NCBI GenBank assembly: GCA_020442235.1
Contig: JAGRKQ010000187.1
Location: 924 to 7,359 of the forward strand
DNA: 6,436 nucleotides
Reading direction: 5' to 3'
Source: Hyphomicrobiaceae bacterium
Lineage (GTDB): Bacteria; Pseudomonadota; Alphaproteobacteria; Rhizobiales; MH13
In this document: piece by piece, positions 1 to 6,436 of the stretch
How the letters are laid out: each line of letters begins with the position of its first letter
Position numbering within the stretch: position 1 is the first letter of the stretch
Position numbers and translations under genes: made by a program
Notes under the pieces: model-generated
Database searches by the model: none
Seen by the model: the letters and a program-made list of their open reading frames with translations, nothing else
Told to the model about the DNA's origin: nothing

Positions 1-669
1 CGCGATCTGGAAATAGCGGTCGAAGCCGGCGACCATCAGAAGCTGCTTATACTGCTGCGGCGCCTGCGGCAGAGCATAGAAGCTGCCGGGATGAATGCGG
101 CTCGGCACGAGGAAGTCACGCGCGCCTTCCGGGCTGGAAGCGGTCAGGATCGGGGTGGAGAACTCGGTAAAGCCGACACCCTGCATCCTGGCGCGCATCG
201 CGGTGACGATGCGGGTGCGCTGCATGATGTTCCGGTGCAGCGTCTCGCGGCGCAGATCGAGGAAGCGGTAGCGCAGGCGCGTGTCCTCGGGGAAATCCGG
301 CTCGCCGAACACCTGAAGCGGCAGTTCCTTCGCCGCGCCCAGCACCTCGATCTCGCGGGCGAAGACCTCGACCTCGCCGGTCGGCAGGTTGGCGTTGATG
401 GTCTCGGGCGTGCGCGCCTTCACCGTGCCGTCGATGCGGATGCACCATTCGGAACGCACGGTCTCGGCCAGCGCAAAGGCCGGCGAATCAGGATCGGCAA
501 CCACCTGCGTCAGGCCATAATGATCGCGAAGGTCGATGAACAGCAGGCCGCCATGGTCGCGCACGCGGTGAACCCAGCCCGAAAGACGTACGGTTTCGCC
601 CGCATTCGCGCCCCGGAGCGCGCCGCAGGTGTGGGAACGGTAGCGATGGAGGGCCGCATTTTCGGACAT
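1..669 (-). CDS. aspS: Aspartyl-tRNA synthetase, N-terminal part (runs off left edge)
   Basis: Class II synthetase that charges tRNA with aspartate in the cytoplasm. My translation from the ATG at 669 stays open to base 1 and gives 223 residues; bacterial AspRS is usually near 590, so about 60% is missing. Seen: an N-terminal OB-fold anticodon-binding domain (about residues 10-110, with [11 protein letters not shown] at 31-41); class II motif 1 ending at P173 (GFTEFSTP); the flipping-loop signature SPEGARDF (179-186); the aspartate-binding stretch [13 protein letters not shown] (200-212); and the beginning of motif 2 (FDRYFQIA) at the edge. An AAGG at 676-679, 6 nt upstream, supports this start. 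The gene is divergent from rnd. His39 lies where a histidine in Pseudomonas AspRS has been linked to relaxed, tRNA-Asn-accepting specificity, so the enzyme may be non-discriminating (inference). Identification is very secure. Confidence 0.96.
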   Translation of the reverse strand, partial: MSENAALHRYRSHTCGALRGANAGETVRLSGWVHRVRDHGGLLFIDLRDHYGLTQVVADPDSPAFALAETVRSEWCIRIDGTVKARTPETINANLPTGEVEVFAREIEVLGAAKELPLQVFGEPDFPEDTRLRYRFLDLRRETLHRNIMQRTRIVTAMRARMQGVGFTEFSTPILTASSPEGARDFLVPSRIHPGSFYALPQAPQQYKQLLMVAGFDRYFQIA

Positions 670-710
670 TTCGCGCCTTGCCTTGCCGAGAGATTTGAAA
701 AAGCCGGCGG

Positions 711-739
711 AAAGGGGCATTGCGAGTTGAGAATGTCAA
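711..739 (-). promoter_or_regulatory. Candidate sigma70-type promoter for aspS
   Basis: In the 130-bp divergent spacer the minus strand reads a perfect -35 hexamer TTGACA (739-734), preceded by CGC as in the alphaproteobacterial CTTGAC form. After a 17-nt spacer comes CCCTTT (716-711), a poor -10. Transcription would start near 704 and give a leader of about 35 nt carrying the AAGG ribosome-binding site. The -35 match, spacing and position are good; the weak -10 keeps confidence low. I found no equally good promoter on the plus strand for rnd: TTGAAA at 695-700 is followed 17 nt later only by CATTGC. Confidence 0.35.
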
Positions 740-799
740 GCGTTCGCCGGACGGGCGGGCGCAGCTTCGCATCGAAACCGCCGCCTGGACCCTGACACC

Positions 800-1969
800 A
801 TGATCCCGCTGACCTCGACCGACGCCGTCCGGCAAGCCTGCCAACGCATGGCCGCCCATCCTTTCGTTACGGTCGATACGGAGTTTCTGCGCGAGACGAC
901 CTATTATCCCCGGCTGTGCCTCATCCAGGTCGCCAGTCCCGACGAGGCGATCCTCATCGATGCGCTGGCCGAGGGGCTCGACCTTGCCCCCTTCTTCGAG
1001 CTGATGGCCAATGAAGCGGTGCTGAAGGTCTTCCACGCGGCCCGGCAGGACCTGGAGATCATGGTGAACCTTTCCGGCAAGGTTCCCGCCCCGATCTTCG
1101 ACACCCAGGTCGCGGCCATGGTCTGCGGCTATGGCGACCAGATCGCCTATGACCAGCTGGCCCAACAGATCGCCCGCGCCCGCATCGACAAGACCCACCG
1201 TTTCACCGACTGGGCCCGCCGCCCTCTCAGCGAGGCCCAGCTCGACTATGCTCTCGCCGATGTGACGCATCTGCGCGACATCTACCAGGCGCTTGCCGGC
1301 CAGTTGGAAGAAAGCGGACGCACCGAGTGGGTGAAGGAGGAAATGGCCGTTCTCACCAACCTCTCCACCTACATCGTCGAACCGGCCGAAGCGTGGCAGC
1401 GCATGAAGCTCAGGGTGCGCAAGCCGATCGAACTCGCCGTTCTGCAAAAGCTTGCCGAATGGCGCGAAAGCGAGGCCCAGACGCGCGACGTGCCGCGCGG
1501 GCGCATCGCCAAGGACGATCTTCTGTTCGAGGTCGCAACCCATCAGCCGGCCAGCGTCGAGGCGCTCGGACGGCTGAGGGCGGTGCCGCGCGGCTGGGAA
1601 CGCTCGCGCAGCGGCGAAGAGGTGATCGCCTGCGTCAAGGCTGCGCTGGAGATCGCCCGCGAGGATCTGCCGCGCCTTCCCAAGCCGCCGCGCCGGGCCG
1701 AGGGCGCGCCCGCCGTTGCCGATCTTCTCAAGGTGCTTCTGAAGCTCGTCTGCGAGCGCGAAGGCGTCGCAAGCCGGGTCATTGCCACCGTCGACGAACT
1801 GGAACTGATCGCCGCCGATGACGAGGCCGATGTGCCGGCACTGAAAGGCTGGCGGCGGGAACTCTTTGGCAATGAGGCGCTGAAGCTCAAGGCCGGCAAG
1901 CTGGCGATTGCCGTTTCCGGCCGGCGCAGTGTCGTCGTCCCCCTGGACGAGGCGCCGTCAGACGCCTGA
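800..1969 (+). CDS. rnd: Ribonuclease D (3'-5' exoribonuclease)
   Basis: RNase D trims 3' ends of tRNA precursors and other small structured RNAs with two metal ions. The 389-residue product has all three DEDD-family exonuclease motifs: Exo I with D26 and E28 (VDTEF), Exo II with D84 (FHAARQDLE), and Exo III with Y150 and D154 (YALADVTHL), so it is a DEDDy enzyme with an intact active site. An HRDC RNA-binding region follows at about 208-285 (KPIELAVLQKLAEWRE, then DVPRGRIAKDDLL). The last 100 residues are less conserved and probably form the second HRDC-like part. The ATG at 800 matches the family N-terminus (MIPLTSTDA followed by the DTE motif) and is the only sensible start, yet no Shine-Dalgarno is visible upstream. 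The gene is divergent from aspS. Its last 12 bases overlap the convergent ppx 3' end. Confidence 0.95.
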   Translation: MIPLTSTDAVRQACQRMAAHPFVTVDTEFLRETTYYPRLCLIQVASPDEAILIDALAEGLDLAPFFELMANEAVLKVFHAARQDLEIMVNLSGKVPAPIFDTQVAAMVCGYGDQIAYDQLAQQIARARIDKTHRFTDWARRPLSEAQLDYALADVTHLRDIYQALAGQLEESGRTEWVKEEMAVLTNLSTYIVEPAEAWQRMKLRVRKPIELAVLQKLAEWRESEAQTRDVPRGRIAKDDLLFEVATHQPASVEALGRLRAVPRGWERSRSGEEVIACVKAALEIAREDLPRLPKPPRRAEGAPAVADLLKVLLKLVCEREGVASRVIATVDELELIAADDEADVPALKGWRRELFGNEALKLKAGKLAIAVSGRRSVVVPLDEAPSDA

Positions 1970-3484
1970 GGGCACCGGACCGATCACGATATCGCTGTTG
2001 CGCCCGATCAGACGGGCGAGCTGGCCAAGGCGTTTTCTCAGCCGGTCACCCAGAAGATCGCGGTGGCTCTCGGGAAGATGCAGGCATAGCATATCGGCGT
2101 CGAGGCTGAAGCCGATGGCGCCGATCAGGCCGTTCATGGAGGCCGTCAGCACCGAATCGACCCGCAAAAGCGCCCCCAGCAGCCGGGCCCGTTCCATCAG
2201 GCGCGGCGTCGTGATCGTCGCGATGGCCGGCGACAGCGCCTCGTCCACCAACCCCTGATGACGATAGAAGCTCGACAGGGCGAGATAGGCGCGGCCGGGA
2301 TGGTCGAGCCCGACAAAGGCGGCATGGGCGATGATGTTGAGGCTCTGCGTGCCCCGGTAATCGGGATGCGCCCGCCAGCCGATGTCGGAGAGAAGACAGG
2401 CCGCACGGCGCAGCCGCTTTTCCTCCTCCGTCTCGTCGACGCCCAGCGTGGCAAAAACCCGTTCCGTCCACACGCCCAGTTCGCGCCCGTGTTCGGGTGA
2501 GCGCGAACGCAGGATGGCCAGTTCCGTTGCCGCTGCAAGCAGAGGGTCGGTTTCGCGCTCGGCCTCGGCGAGGCGCTCGTAAAGCAGCCCTTCGCGCAGG
2601 CCCAGCGCAGAAACCACGATCCGCTTCGGGCCGCCGATGGCGATCAGCGCCTTCAGCACCGCCGCCCCGAAAGGGAGCAGAGCCCGCCGGGCCTTGGAAA
2701 TGCTCTGGGCCGCATCCAGCGCGCCAAGGTCGCGCTTCAGGATGTCGTCGCAGTAAAGCCCCATCTCCTGCGCCTCGATGGCATAGGCGTGCATGACGTT
2801 GAGGGGATAGGCGCTCTCGATCATGTGCAGCTTGGCAAGATTGCGCCAGGTGCCGCCGACGAGAAAGAGATCGCGGCCAGCGGCATTGCGGGCCATGCGC
2901 GAGCCATCCAGAACCGCATGGGCATGGGAAAGCGCCCGCCGGACGTTGCCGCCAACGGATTCCTGCAAGCGGATGCCCCCCAGCGGCAGCGTCTCGCCAT
3001 GGCCGATGCCGTTCTGGCCGACATCGACGAGTTCCAGGCTGCCGCCGCCCATGTCGCCGACAAGGCCGTCCGGATTGTGGAAGCCGGAGAGAATGCCAAG
3101 GGCGGCCCGCCGCGCTTCGATCTCGCCGGAGAGCACCTCGACGCGGGCGCGGCAGATCTCTTCCACCGCAGCGATGAAAGCCGGCCCGTTGGAGGCTTCA
3201 CGCACCGCGGCCGTTGCCATGATGACCAGTTCGACGACGCCCATCTGATCGGCCATGAGGCGGAAGCGCCGCAGCGCGGCCAGCGATGCCTCGACGGCGC
3301 CTTCGGCCAGGGCGCCGGTCTCGCCGATGCCCCGCCCAAGGCCGCAGAGCGCCTTCTCGTTGAAGAGCGGCGTGGGCGCGCGCGACAGCCGCTCATAGAC
3401 GACAAGACGCACCGAGTTGGAGCCGATGTCGACGACACCGAAGGGCCCGTGCCCATCCAGCCGCCCCTGCGGTTGCAGGGCCAT
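1958..3484 (-). CDS. ppx: Exopolyphosphatase (Ppx/GppA family)
   Basis: A cytoplasmic ASKHA-fold phosphatase that releases orthophosphate from the ends of polyphosphate chains; some relatives also hydrolyse pppGpp to ppGpp. With the ATG at 3484 the product has 508 residues, close to E. coli Ppx. Phosphate-binding loop 1 is DIGSNSVRL (19-27). MATAAVREA (89-97) and LSGEIEARR (118-126) carry conserved acidic and basic active-site positions. Loop 2 is DMGGGSLEL (143-151). The C-terminal half is helical and HD-like (LLSDIGWRAHPDYRG). The reading frame extends to a GTG at 3544, but that would overlap ppk by 50 bp and add 20 residues unlike the family. The ATG at 3484 begins 10 nt after the ppk stop and leads straight into the domain, though its ribosome-binding site is weak, suggesting coupling to ppk. 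Ppx versus GppA cannot be settled from sequence; adjacency to ppk favours polyphosphate. Confidence 0.93.
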   Translation of the reverse strand: MALQPQGRLDGHGPFGVVDIGSNSVRLVVYERLSRAPTPLFNEKALCGLGRGIGETGALAEGAVEASLAALRRFRLMADQMGVVELVIMATAAVREASNGPAFIAAVEEICRARVEVLSGEIEARRAALGILSGFHNPDGLVGDMGGGSLELVDVGQNGIGHGETLPLGGIRLQESVGGNVRRALSHAHAVLDGSRMARNAAGRDLFLVGGTWRNLAKLHMIESAYPLNVMHAYAIEAQEMGLYCDDILKRDLGALDAAQSISKARRALLPFGAAVLKALIAIGGPKRIVVSALGLREGLLYERLAEAERETDPLLAAATELAILRSRSPEHGRELGVWTERVFATLGVDETEEEKRLRRAACLLSDIGWRAHPDYRGTQSLNIIAHAAFVGLDHPGRAYLALSSFYRHQGLVDEALSPAIATITTPRLMERARLLGALLRVDSVLTASMNGLIGAIGFSLDADMLCLHLPESHRDLLGDRLRKRLGQLARLIGRNSDIVIGPVPSGV

Positions 3485-3494
3485 CGTCACCGCG

Positions 3495-5651
3495 TCACTT
3501 GCGGACAATGGTTTTCGGTTGGCTCGACTTGAGAGATTTGCCACGTCCGGACAGGCTCGGATTGGTCATGAAATAGTGGTGGGCATTGAACGGCTCCTCC
3601 CCCGCGGAGGGGACGATGCGCTCATGACCGCCATCGCTTGTGAGCCGCCAGCTTTGCTGATTGTCCTTCAGATTGGCAACCATGATCTGGTCGAGAACCT
3701 GTGCATGAACGGTCGGATTGGAGATCGGCACCATGGTTTCCACACGCCGGTCGAGATTGCGCGGCATGAGATCGGCGGAGGACATGTAGACCAGCGCCTC
3801 GTCTGACGGCAGGCCCGCGCCGTTGCCGAAGCAGTAGATGCGGCTGTGTTCCAGAAAGCGCCCAACGATGGATTTGACCCGGATGTGATCGGAAAGGCCC
3901 GGCACGCCCGGCCTCAGACAACAAATGCCGCGTACCACCAGATCGACCTCGACGCCGGCCGCGCTTGCCGCATAGAGCGCCTCGATGATCTCGCGGTCGA
4001 CGAGAGAGTTCATCTTGAACCAGATGGCCGCGGGCCGGCCGGCCTTGGCGTGGGCGATCTCCTCGCCGATGTGGCGCAGGATGCGCGATTTCAGATAGCG
4101 CGGCGACACCGCCATGCGGTCGAGCTCGGCCGGTTCGGCATAGCCGGTGATGTAGTTGAAGACCCGCGTCACGTCGCGTGCGATCACCGGATCGGCGGTG
4201 AAGAAGGACAGGTCCGTGTAAATCTTTGCCGTCACCGGGTGATAATTGCCGGTGCCGATGTGGCAGTAGCTGGCCAGATTGCCGGCCTCGCGGCGCACCA
4301 CCAGCGACAATTTGGCGTGAGTTTTCAACTCGATGAAGCCGAAGACGACCTGTGCGCCGGCACGTTCCAGATCGCGCGCCCAGCGGATGTTGGCTTCCTC
4401 GTCAAAGCGCGCCTTCAGTTCGACCAGCGCGGTCACCGACTTGCCCGCTTCGGCGGCCTCGGCCAGCGCCTTGACGATCGGACTGTCGTTGGAGGTGCGG
4501 TAAAGCGTCTGCTTGATGGCGATGACGTCCGGGTCGGCCGCAGCCTGTCTCAGGAACTGGATGACCGCATCGAAGGACTCGTAAGGGTGATGAACGATGA
4601 TGTCCTTCTGGCGGATCGCCGCCAGGCAATCGCCGCCATGCTCGCGGATGCGCTCGGGGAAGCGCGGCGCGTAGGGCACGAATTTCAGATCGTTGCGGTC
4701 GACGCCGACGAGCTGGGACAATTCGTTCAGCGCCAGCGCCCCCTCCACCCGGAAGATCGATTCCTCGGTCACATCGAGCTGGTCGGAAACGAGGCGGCGC
4801 AGCTCGTCGGGCATGGAGGCTTCCACTTCCAGCCGGATCACCGAGCCGCGGCGGCGGCGCTTCAGCGCCGTCTCGAACAGGCGCACCAGATCTTCCGCCT
4901 CTTCCTCGATTTCCAGATCGCTGTCGCGGATGACCCGGAAGGCGCCGGAACCGATCACCCGGTAGCCGGGGAACAGGCGGGCGATGAACAGCCCGACCAC
5001 CTGCTCCAGCATCAGGAAGCGCATGGTTCCCGATCCCTCGATGTCCGGCAGTCGCACGAAACGCTCGATCTTGTGCGGGATGCGGATGAGCGCCGTCATC
5101 GCCCCGCCGCCGGTAACCTTTTCCAGCTGCAGGGCAAGCGTGAAGCCAAGATTGGGGATGAAGGGGAAGGGATGGGCCGGATCGACGGCCAGCGGTGTCA
5201 GAACCGGGAAGACATAGGCGAGGAAATAGCCCTCCAGCCATTCCAGATCCTCGCCGGAAAGCTCGTTAAGGCCCGCCATGACGATGCCGGCCTCGGCGAG
5301 TTCCGGCTTCATGGCGTTCCAGCGGTGCTGCTGGGCGGAGGCGAGTTCGGCCGCCCGCACGCCAATGCGCTCCAGCTGCTCGGCCGGCGTCAGGCCGTCA
5401 TCGGAGCGCGTCGTCACGCCCAGGCGCACCTGACCGACGAGGCCGGCGGCGCGCACCATGAAGAACTCATCGAGATTGTTCGCCGAGATCGACAGGAAGC
5501 GCAGCCGCTCCAGAAGCGGATGGTTGCGGTTTTCCGCCTCTTCCAGAACGCGCTGATTGAAGCCAAGCCAGGACAGTTCGCGGTTGATCAGGCGCGGCTC
5601 GGGGATTCCCGTTGCCGGATCTGCGGGCGTGGTCGCTGGTTCTGCGTTCAT
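3495..5651 (-). CDS. ppk: Polyphosphate kinase 1
   Basis: Reversibly transfers the gamma phosphate of ATP to a growing polyphosphate chain; usually a membrane-associated oligomer. Numbered from the ATG at 5651 (718 residues), the N-terminal domain starts at [15 protein letters not shown] (about 21) and is followed by the head domain and two phospholipase-D-like domains. The autophosphorylated histidine is H445 (KTHAKLSLV) and the second catalytic histidine is H602 (LEHSRIY). Their 157-residue spacing equals that of E. coli H435 and H592. R385 (TLYRTS) and R415 (ARFDEEAN) match E. coli R375 and R405. All key residues are intact. In-frame ATGs also lie at 5708, 5696 and 5657. I prefer 5651 because it alone has an AGGA at a suitable distance, and the extra residues have less typical codons and are not needed by the fold; 5696 remains possible. 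The gene follows hdaA closely and precedes ppx by 10 nt. Confidence 0.96.
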   Translation of the reverse strand: MNAEPATTPADPATGIPEPRLINRELSWLGFNQRVLEEAENRNHPLLERLRFLSISANNLDEFFMVRAAGLVGQVRLGVTTRSDDGLTPAEQLERIGVRAAELASAQQHRWNAMKPELAEAGIVMAGLNELSGEDLEWLEGYFLAYVFPVLTPLAVDPAHPFPFIPNLGFTLALQLEKVTGGGAMTALIRIPHKIERFVRLPDIEGSGTMRFLMLEQVVGLFIARLFPGYRVIGSGAFRVIRDSDLEIEEEAEDLVRLFETALKRRRRGSVIRLEVEASMPDELRRLVSDQLDVTEESIFRVEGALALNELSQLVGVDRNDLKFVPYAPRFPERIREHGGDCLAAIRQKDIIVHHPYESFDAVIQFLRQAAADPDVIAIKQTLYRTSNDSPIVKALAEAAEAGKSVTALVELKARFDEEANIRWARDLERAGAQVVFGFIELKTHAKLSLVVRREAGNLASYCHIGTGNYHPVTAKIYTDLSFFTADPVIARDVTRVFNYITGYAEPAELDRMAVSPRYLKSRILRHIGEEIAHAKAGRPAAIWFKMNSLVDREIIEALYAASAAGVEVDLVVRGICCLRPGVPGLSDHIRVKSIVGRFLEHSRIYCFGNGAGLPSDEALVYMSSADLMPRNLDRRVETMVPISNPTVHAQVLDQIMVANLKDNQQSWRLTSDGGHERIVPSAGEEPFNAHHYFMTNPSLSGRGKSLKSSQPKTIVRK

Positions 5652-5656
5652 GGTCA

Positions 5657-5660
5657 TCCT
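5657..5660 (-). promoter_or_regulatory. Ribosome-binding site deciding the ppk start
   Basis: The minus strand reads GCAGGATGACC and then ATG at 5651. AGGA at 5660-5657 is 5 nt from that ATG. The ATGs at 5708 and 5696 have no purine-rich stretch upstream, and the ATG at 5657 touches the AGG with no gap. This is the main reason for choosing 5651. Confidence 0.45.
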
Positions 5661-5708
5661 GCTTTCGGGAAGCTTCTGCGGCACTGCCGATTCCATGCCG
5701 CGCCGCAT

Positions 5709-5726
5709 ATTGCAGAATTATGACAG
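5709..5726 (-). promoter_or_regulatory. Candidate Pho box (PhoB binding site) upstream of ppk
   Basis: The minus strand reads CTGTCAT-AATT-CTGCAAT. The classic Pho box is two direct 7-bp CTGTCAT repeats with a 4-bp AT-rich spacer: here the first repeat is exact, the spacer is right and the second repeat matches 5 of 7. It covers the hdaA stop codon (5720-5718) and ends directly before the farthest upstream ppk ATG. A -10-like TGGAAT lies at 5695-5690, 13 nt downstream, whereas 10-11 nt is usual in E. coli. Such a promoter would start transcription near 5683, ahead of the preferred ppk ATG. ppk is a known PhoB target in several proteobacteria. The weaker second half and -10 spacing leave this a candidate. 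Confidence 0.5.
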
Positions 5727-6410
5727 ATCGCCGCCGCGCGTCACCTCGCGCAGCGAAAGTGCCTCGCTTGCCATGCCCCGCGTGATGCGCCGGCGCCGTT
5801 CGGCGCTCATCACGTCGAGCGCATCGACCAGCGCGGCGATCTCGCCGTGATCGCGCGCGATGCGCTTTGCCAAAAACTGAAGCGCGGTCGGATCAACAAT
5901 CACCTGGCGGTCGGAAAGGCCCTTCACCAGAAGCGCCAGCACCAGCGTCTCGTCCGGCGGGCCGATCTCGACGCGCCGCGCCGCACGCAGGCGCGAGAGA
6001 ATGTCCGGCCGGCGCCAGGCCCGCCGCTCCGGCGCGACCTCGGAGGTGAGGAACAGCGGCCGCGCCTCGACGATCTCGCGGTTGAGGCGGTGGAAGAAGG
6101 CATCTTCCTGGGAAAAGTCGAGCGCGTGCAGATTGTCGATGGCAAGCGCCGCCGCATCGTCCGGCCAGTCTTCCGGCGCGCCAGCTTCCACCACCTTGCC
6201 GTGGCGCTCCTCGGCGAAGATGTGCGCCAGATGGGTCTTGCCGGAGGCGCGCGGCCCGACGCAGACGACGGGCGTTGCGACCGCCGTGTCGGTGGCGGCA
6301 TCGAAGGCTTCGGTGTTGGAGCGGGCCAGAATGTAATCGAGCCGTGCGAAAGAGGTTCGCGGCGCAAGATCGAGGCTCAGCTGGCGCGGCGGCTCGTCCC
6401 GGCCGCTCAC
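5718..6410 (-). CDS. hdaA: DnaA regulatory inactivator HdaA (Hda family AAA+ protein)
   Basis: Hda-type proteins bind the DNA-loaded beta clamp and trigger ATP hydrolysis by DnaA, resetting it to DnaA-ADP and preventing over-initiation. The 230-residue product is of family length and has no DNA-binding domain IV, so it is not DnaA. Seen in order: an N-terminal clamp-binding motif QLSLDL (10-15, compare QLSLPL in E. coli Hda); Walker A GPRASGKTH (52-60), with the lysine that E. coli Hda replaces by arginine; Walker B ALAIDNLHAL (88-97), whose IDN matches Hda; sensor 1 around LTSE (121-124); an arginine-finger region DILSRL (136-141, finger R140); and a sensor 2 helix region near the C-terminus. 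The start is GTG at 6410, chosen for an AAGGAG 7 nt upstream and because the clamp motif follows directly. The stop is 9 nt before the farthest possible ppk ATG, suggesting co-transcription. Confidence 0.92.
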   Translation of the reverse strand: MSGRDEPPRQLSLDLAPRTSFARLDYILARSNTEAFDAATDTAVATPVVCVGPRASGKTHLAHIFAEERHGKVVEAGAPEDWPDDAAALAIDNLHALDFSQEDAFFHRLNREIVEARPLFLTSEVAPERRAWRRPDILSRLRAARRVEIGPPDETLVLALLVKGLSDRQVIVDPTALQFLAKRIARDHGEIAALVDALDVMSAERRRRITRGMASEALSLREVTRGGDLS

Positions 6411-6436
6411 GCGCCCTCTCCTTCCGGCGCTCCTTC
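6407..6436 (-). CDS. Possible C-terminal tail of an upstream gene, overlapping hdaA by GTGA
   Basis: The hdaA GTG is followed by A, so GTGA at 6410-6407 could be a 4-bp start/stop overlap with an upstream gene ending in TGA. The matching frame is open to the window edge and reads EGAPEGEGA before the stop. The other minus-strand frames are open over this short distance too, so this rests only on the typical operon-style overlap and the tight packing of the cluster. No function can be read from nine residues. Confidence 0.25.
   Translation of the reverse strand, partial: EGAPEGEGA
6418..6423 (-). promoter_or_regulatory. Strong ribosome-binding site for hdaA
   Basis: AAGGAG on the minus strand, 7 nt before the GTG at 6410. 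This is the best Shine-Dalgarno in the window and fixes the hdaA start at a non-ATG codon. Confidence 0.75.

Noticed and set aside
91..795. A 234-codon plus-strand open frame ending 4 nt before rnd, looking like an upstream operon partner
   Set aside because: Bases 1-669 encode AspRS on the minus strand with SPEGARDF and LPQAPQ motifs in frame to the edge. The plus-strand frame is its shadow and shows no domain.
488..1543. A 351-codon minus-strand open frame antisense to rnd and crossing the aspS start
   Set aside because: It spans the divergent spacer and overlaps two genes with clear family motifs. Its product resembles no known family and has the composition of a GC-bias shadow frame.
1950..1967. 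Bidirectional intrinsic terminator between rnd and ppx
   Set aside because: The stem is only 5 bp with an 8-nt loop, lies within both coding regions and has no T-run on either strand.
2789..3532. A 247-codon plus-strand open frame antisense to ppx
   Set aside because: ppx motifs (DIGSNS, DMGGGS) account for this region; the antisense product is composition-driven.
3904..3927. Adjacent cysteines in Ppk (GICCLRPG) as a possible redox or metal site
   Set aside because: This stretch is common in bacterial polyphosphate kinases of this type and is not specific to this sequence.
5689..5693. GATTC (GANTC, CcrM methylation site) near the ppk 5' end as a cell-cycle control site
   Set aside because: Single GANTC sites occur elsewhere in the window inside coding sequence, for example in aspS, ppx and ppk. 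One isolated site is no evidence of CcrM or GcrA control.
3846..5723. A 625-codon plus-strand open frame lying antisense to nearly all of ppk
   Set aside because: Ppk on the other strand has every catalytic residue at conserved spacing, which fully explains the sequence. The antisense product is low-complexity, rich in Asp, Gln, His, Arg and Ala, with no recognisable domain. Long antisense frames are usual opposite strongly GC3-biased genes.
5811..6400. HdaA as a truncated DnaA pseudogene
   Set aside because: Length, the QLSLDL clamp motif, the IDN Walker B and the lack of domain IV are all normal for the Hda family, and the gene has a strong ribosome-binding site and an intact frame.

Overview
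The window looks like core chromosome of an alphaproteobacterium, most likely of the order Hyphomicrobiales (Rhizobiales). It is GC-rich by eye, the genes are packed end to end, and the order aspS / rnd / ppx / ppk / hdaA is one I associate with that order. The protein motifs agree: an RNase D with a single clear HRDC region, and a short Hda-type protein with an N-terminal clamp-binding motif. I cannot fix the genus. There are no mobile elements, rRNA or tRNA genes, CRISPR arrays or compositional islands.

Layout, left to right. Positions 1-669 (minus strand) hold the N-terminal 223 residues of aspartyl-tRNA synthetase; the rest lies off the left edge. A 130-bp divergent spacer (670-799) carries a plausible promoter for aspS. 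Ribonuclease D (rnd, plus strand) runs from 800 to 1969. It meets ppx tail to tail, and the two stop regions overlap by 12 bp, leaving no intergenic space. From the right edge leftward the minus strand reads hdaA (6410-5718), ppk (to 3495) and ppx (3484-1958), with almost no gaps, so these three are probably co-transcribed. A strong ribosome-binding site and a possible GTGA stop/start overlap at the right edge suggest that a further upstream gene belongs to the same operon.

How the genes fit together. Ppk makes inorganic polyphosphate from ATP and Ppx degrades it, so one transcript encodes both arms of polyphosphate turnover. HdaA, with the DNA-loaded sliding clamp, converts DnaA-ATP to DnaA-ADP and so limits replication initiation. 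aspS and rnd on the other side serve translation: tRNA charging and RNA 3'-end trimming. No wholly new system is visible. The most useful observation is a Pho-box-like element (exact CTGTCAT, 4-bp spacer, 5/7 second half) across the hdaA stop codon, directly upstream of ppk. It suggests phosphate-starvation control of ppk-ppx from inside the operon. It also supports a ppk start downstream of the longest possible one.
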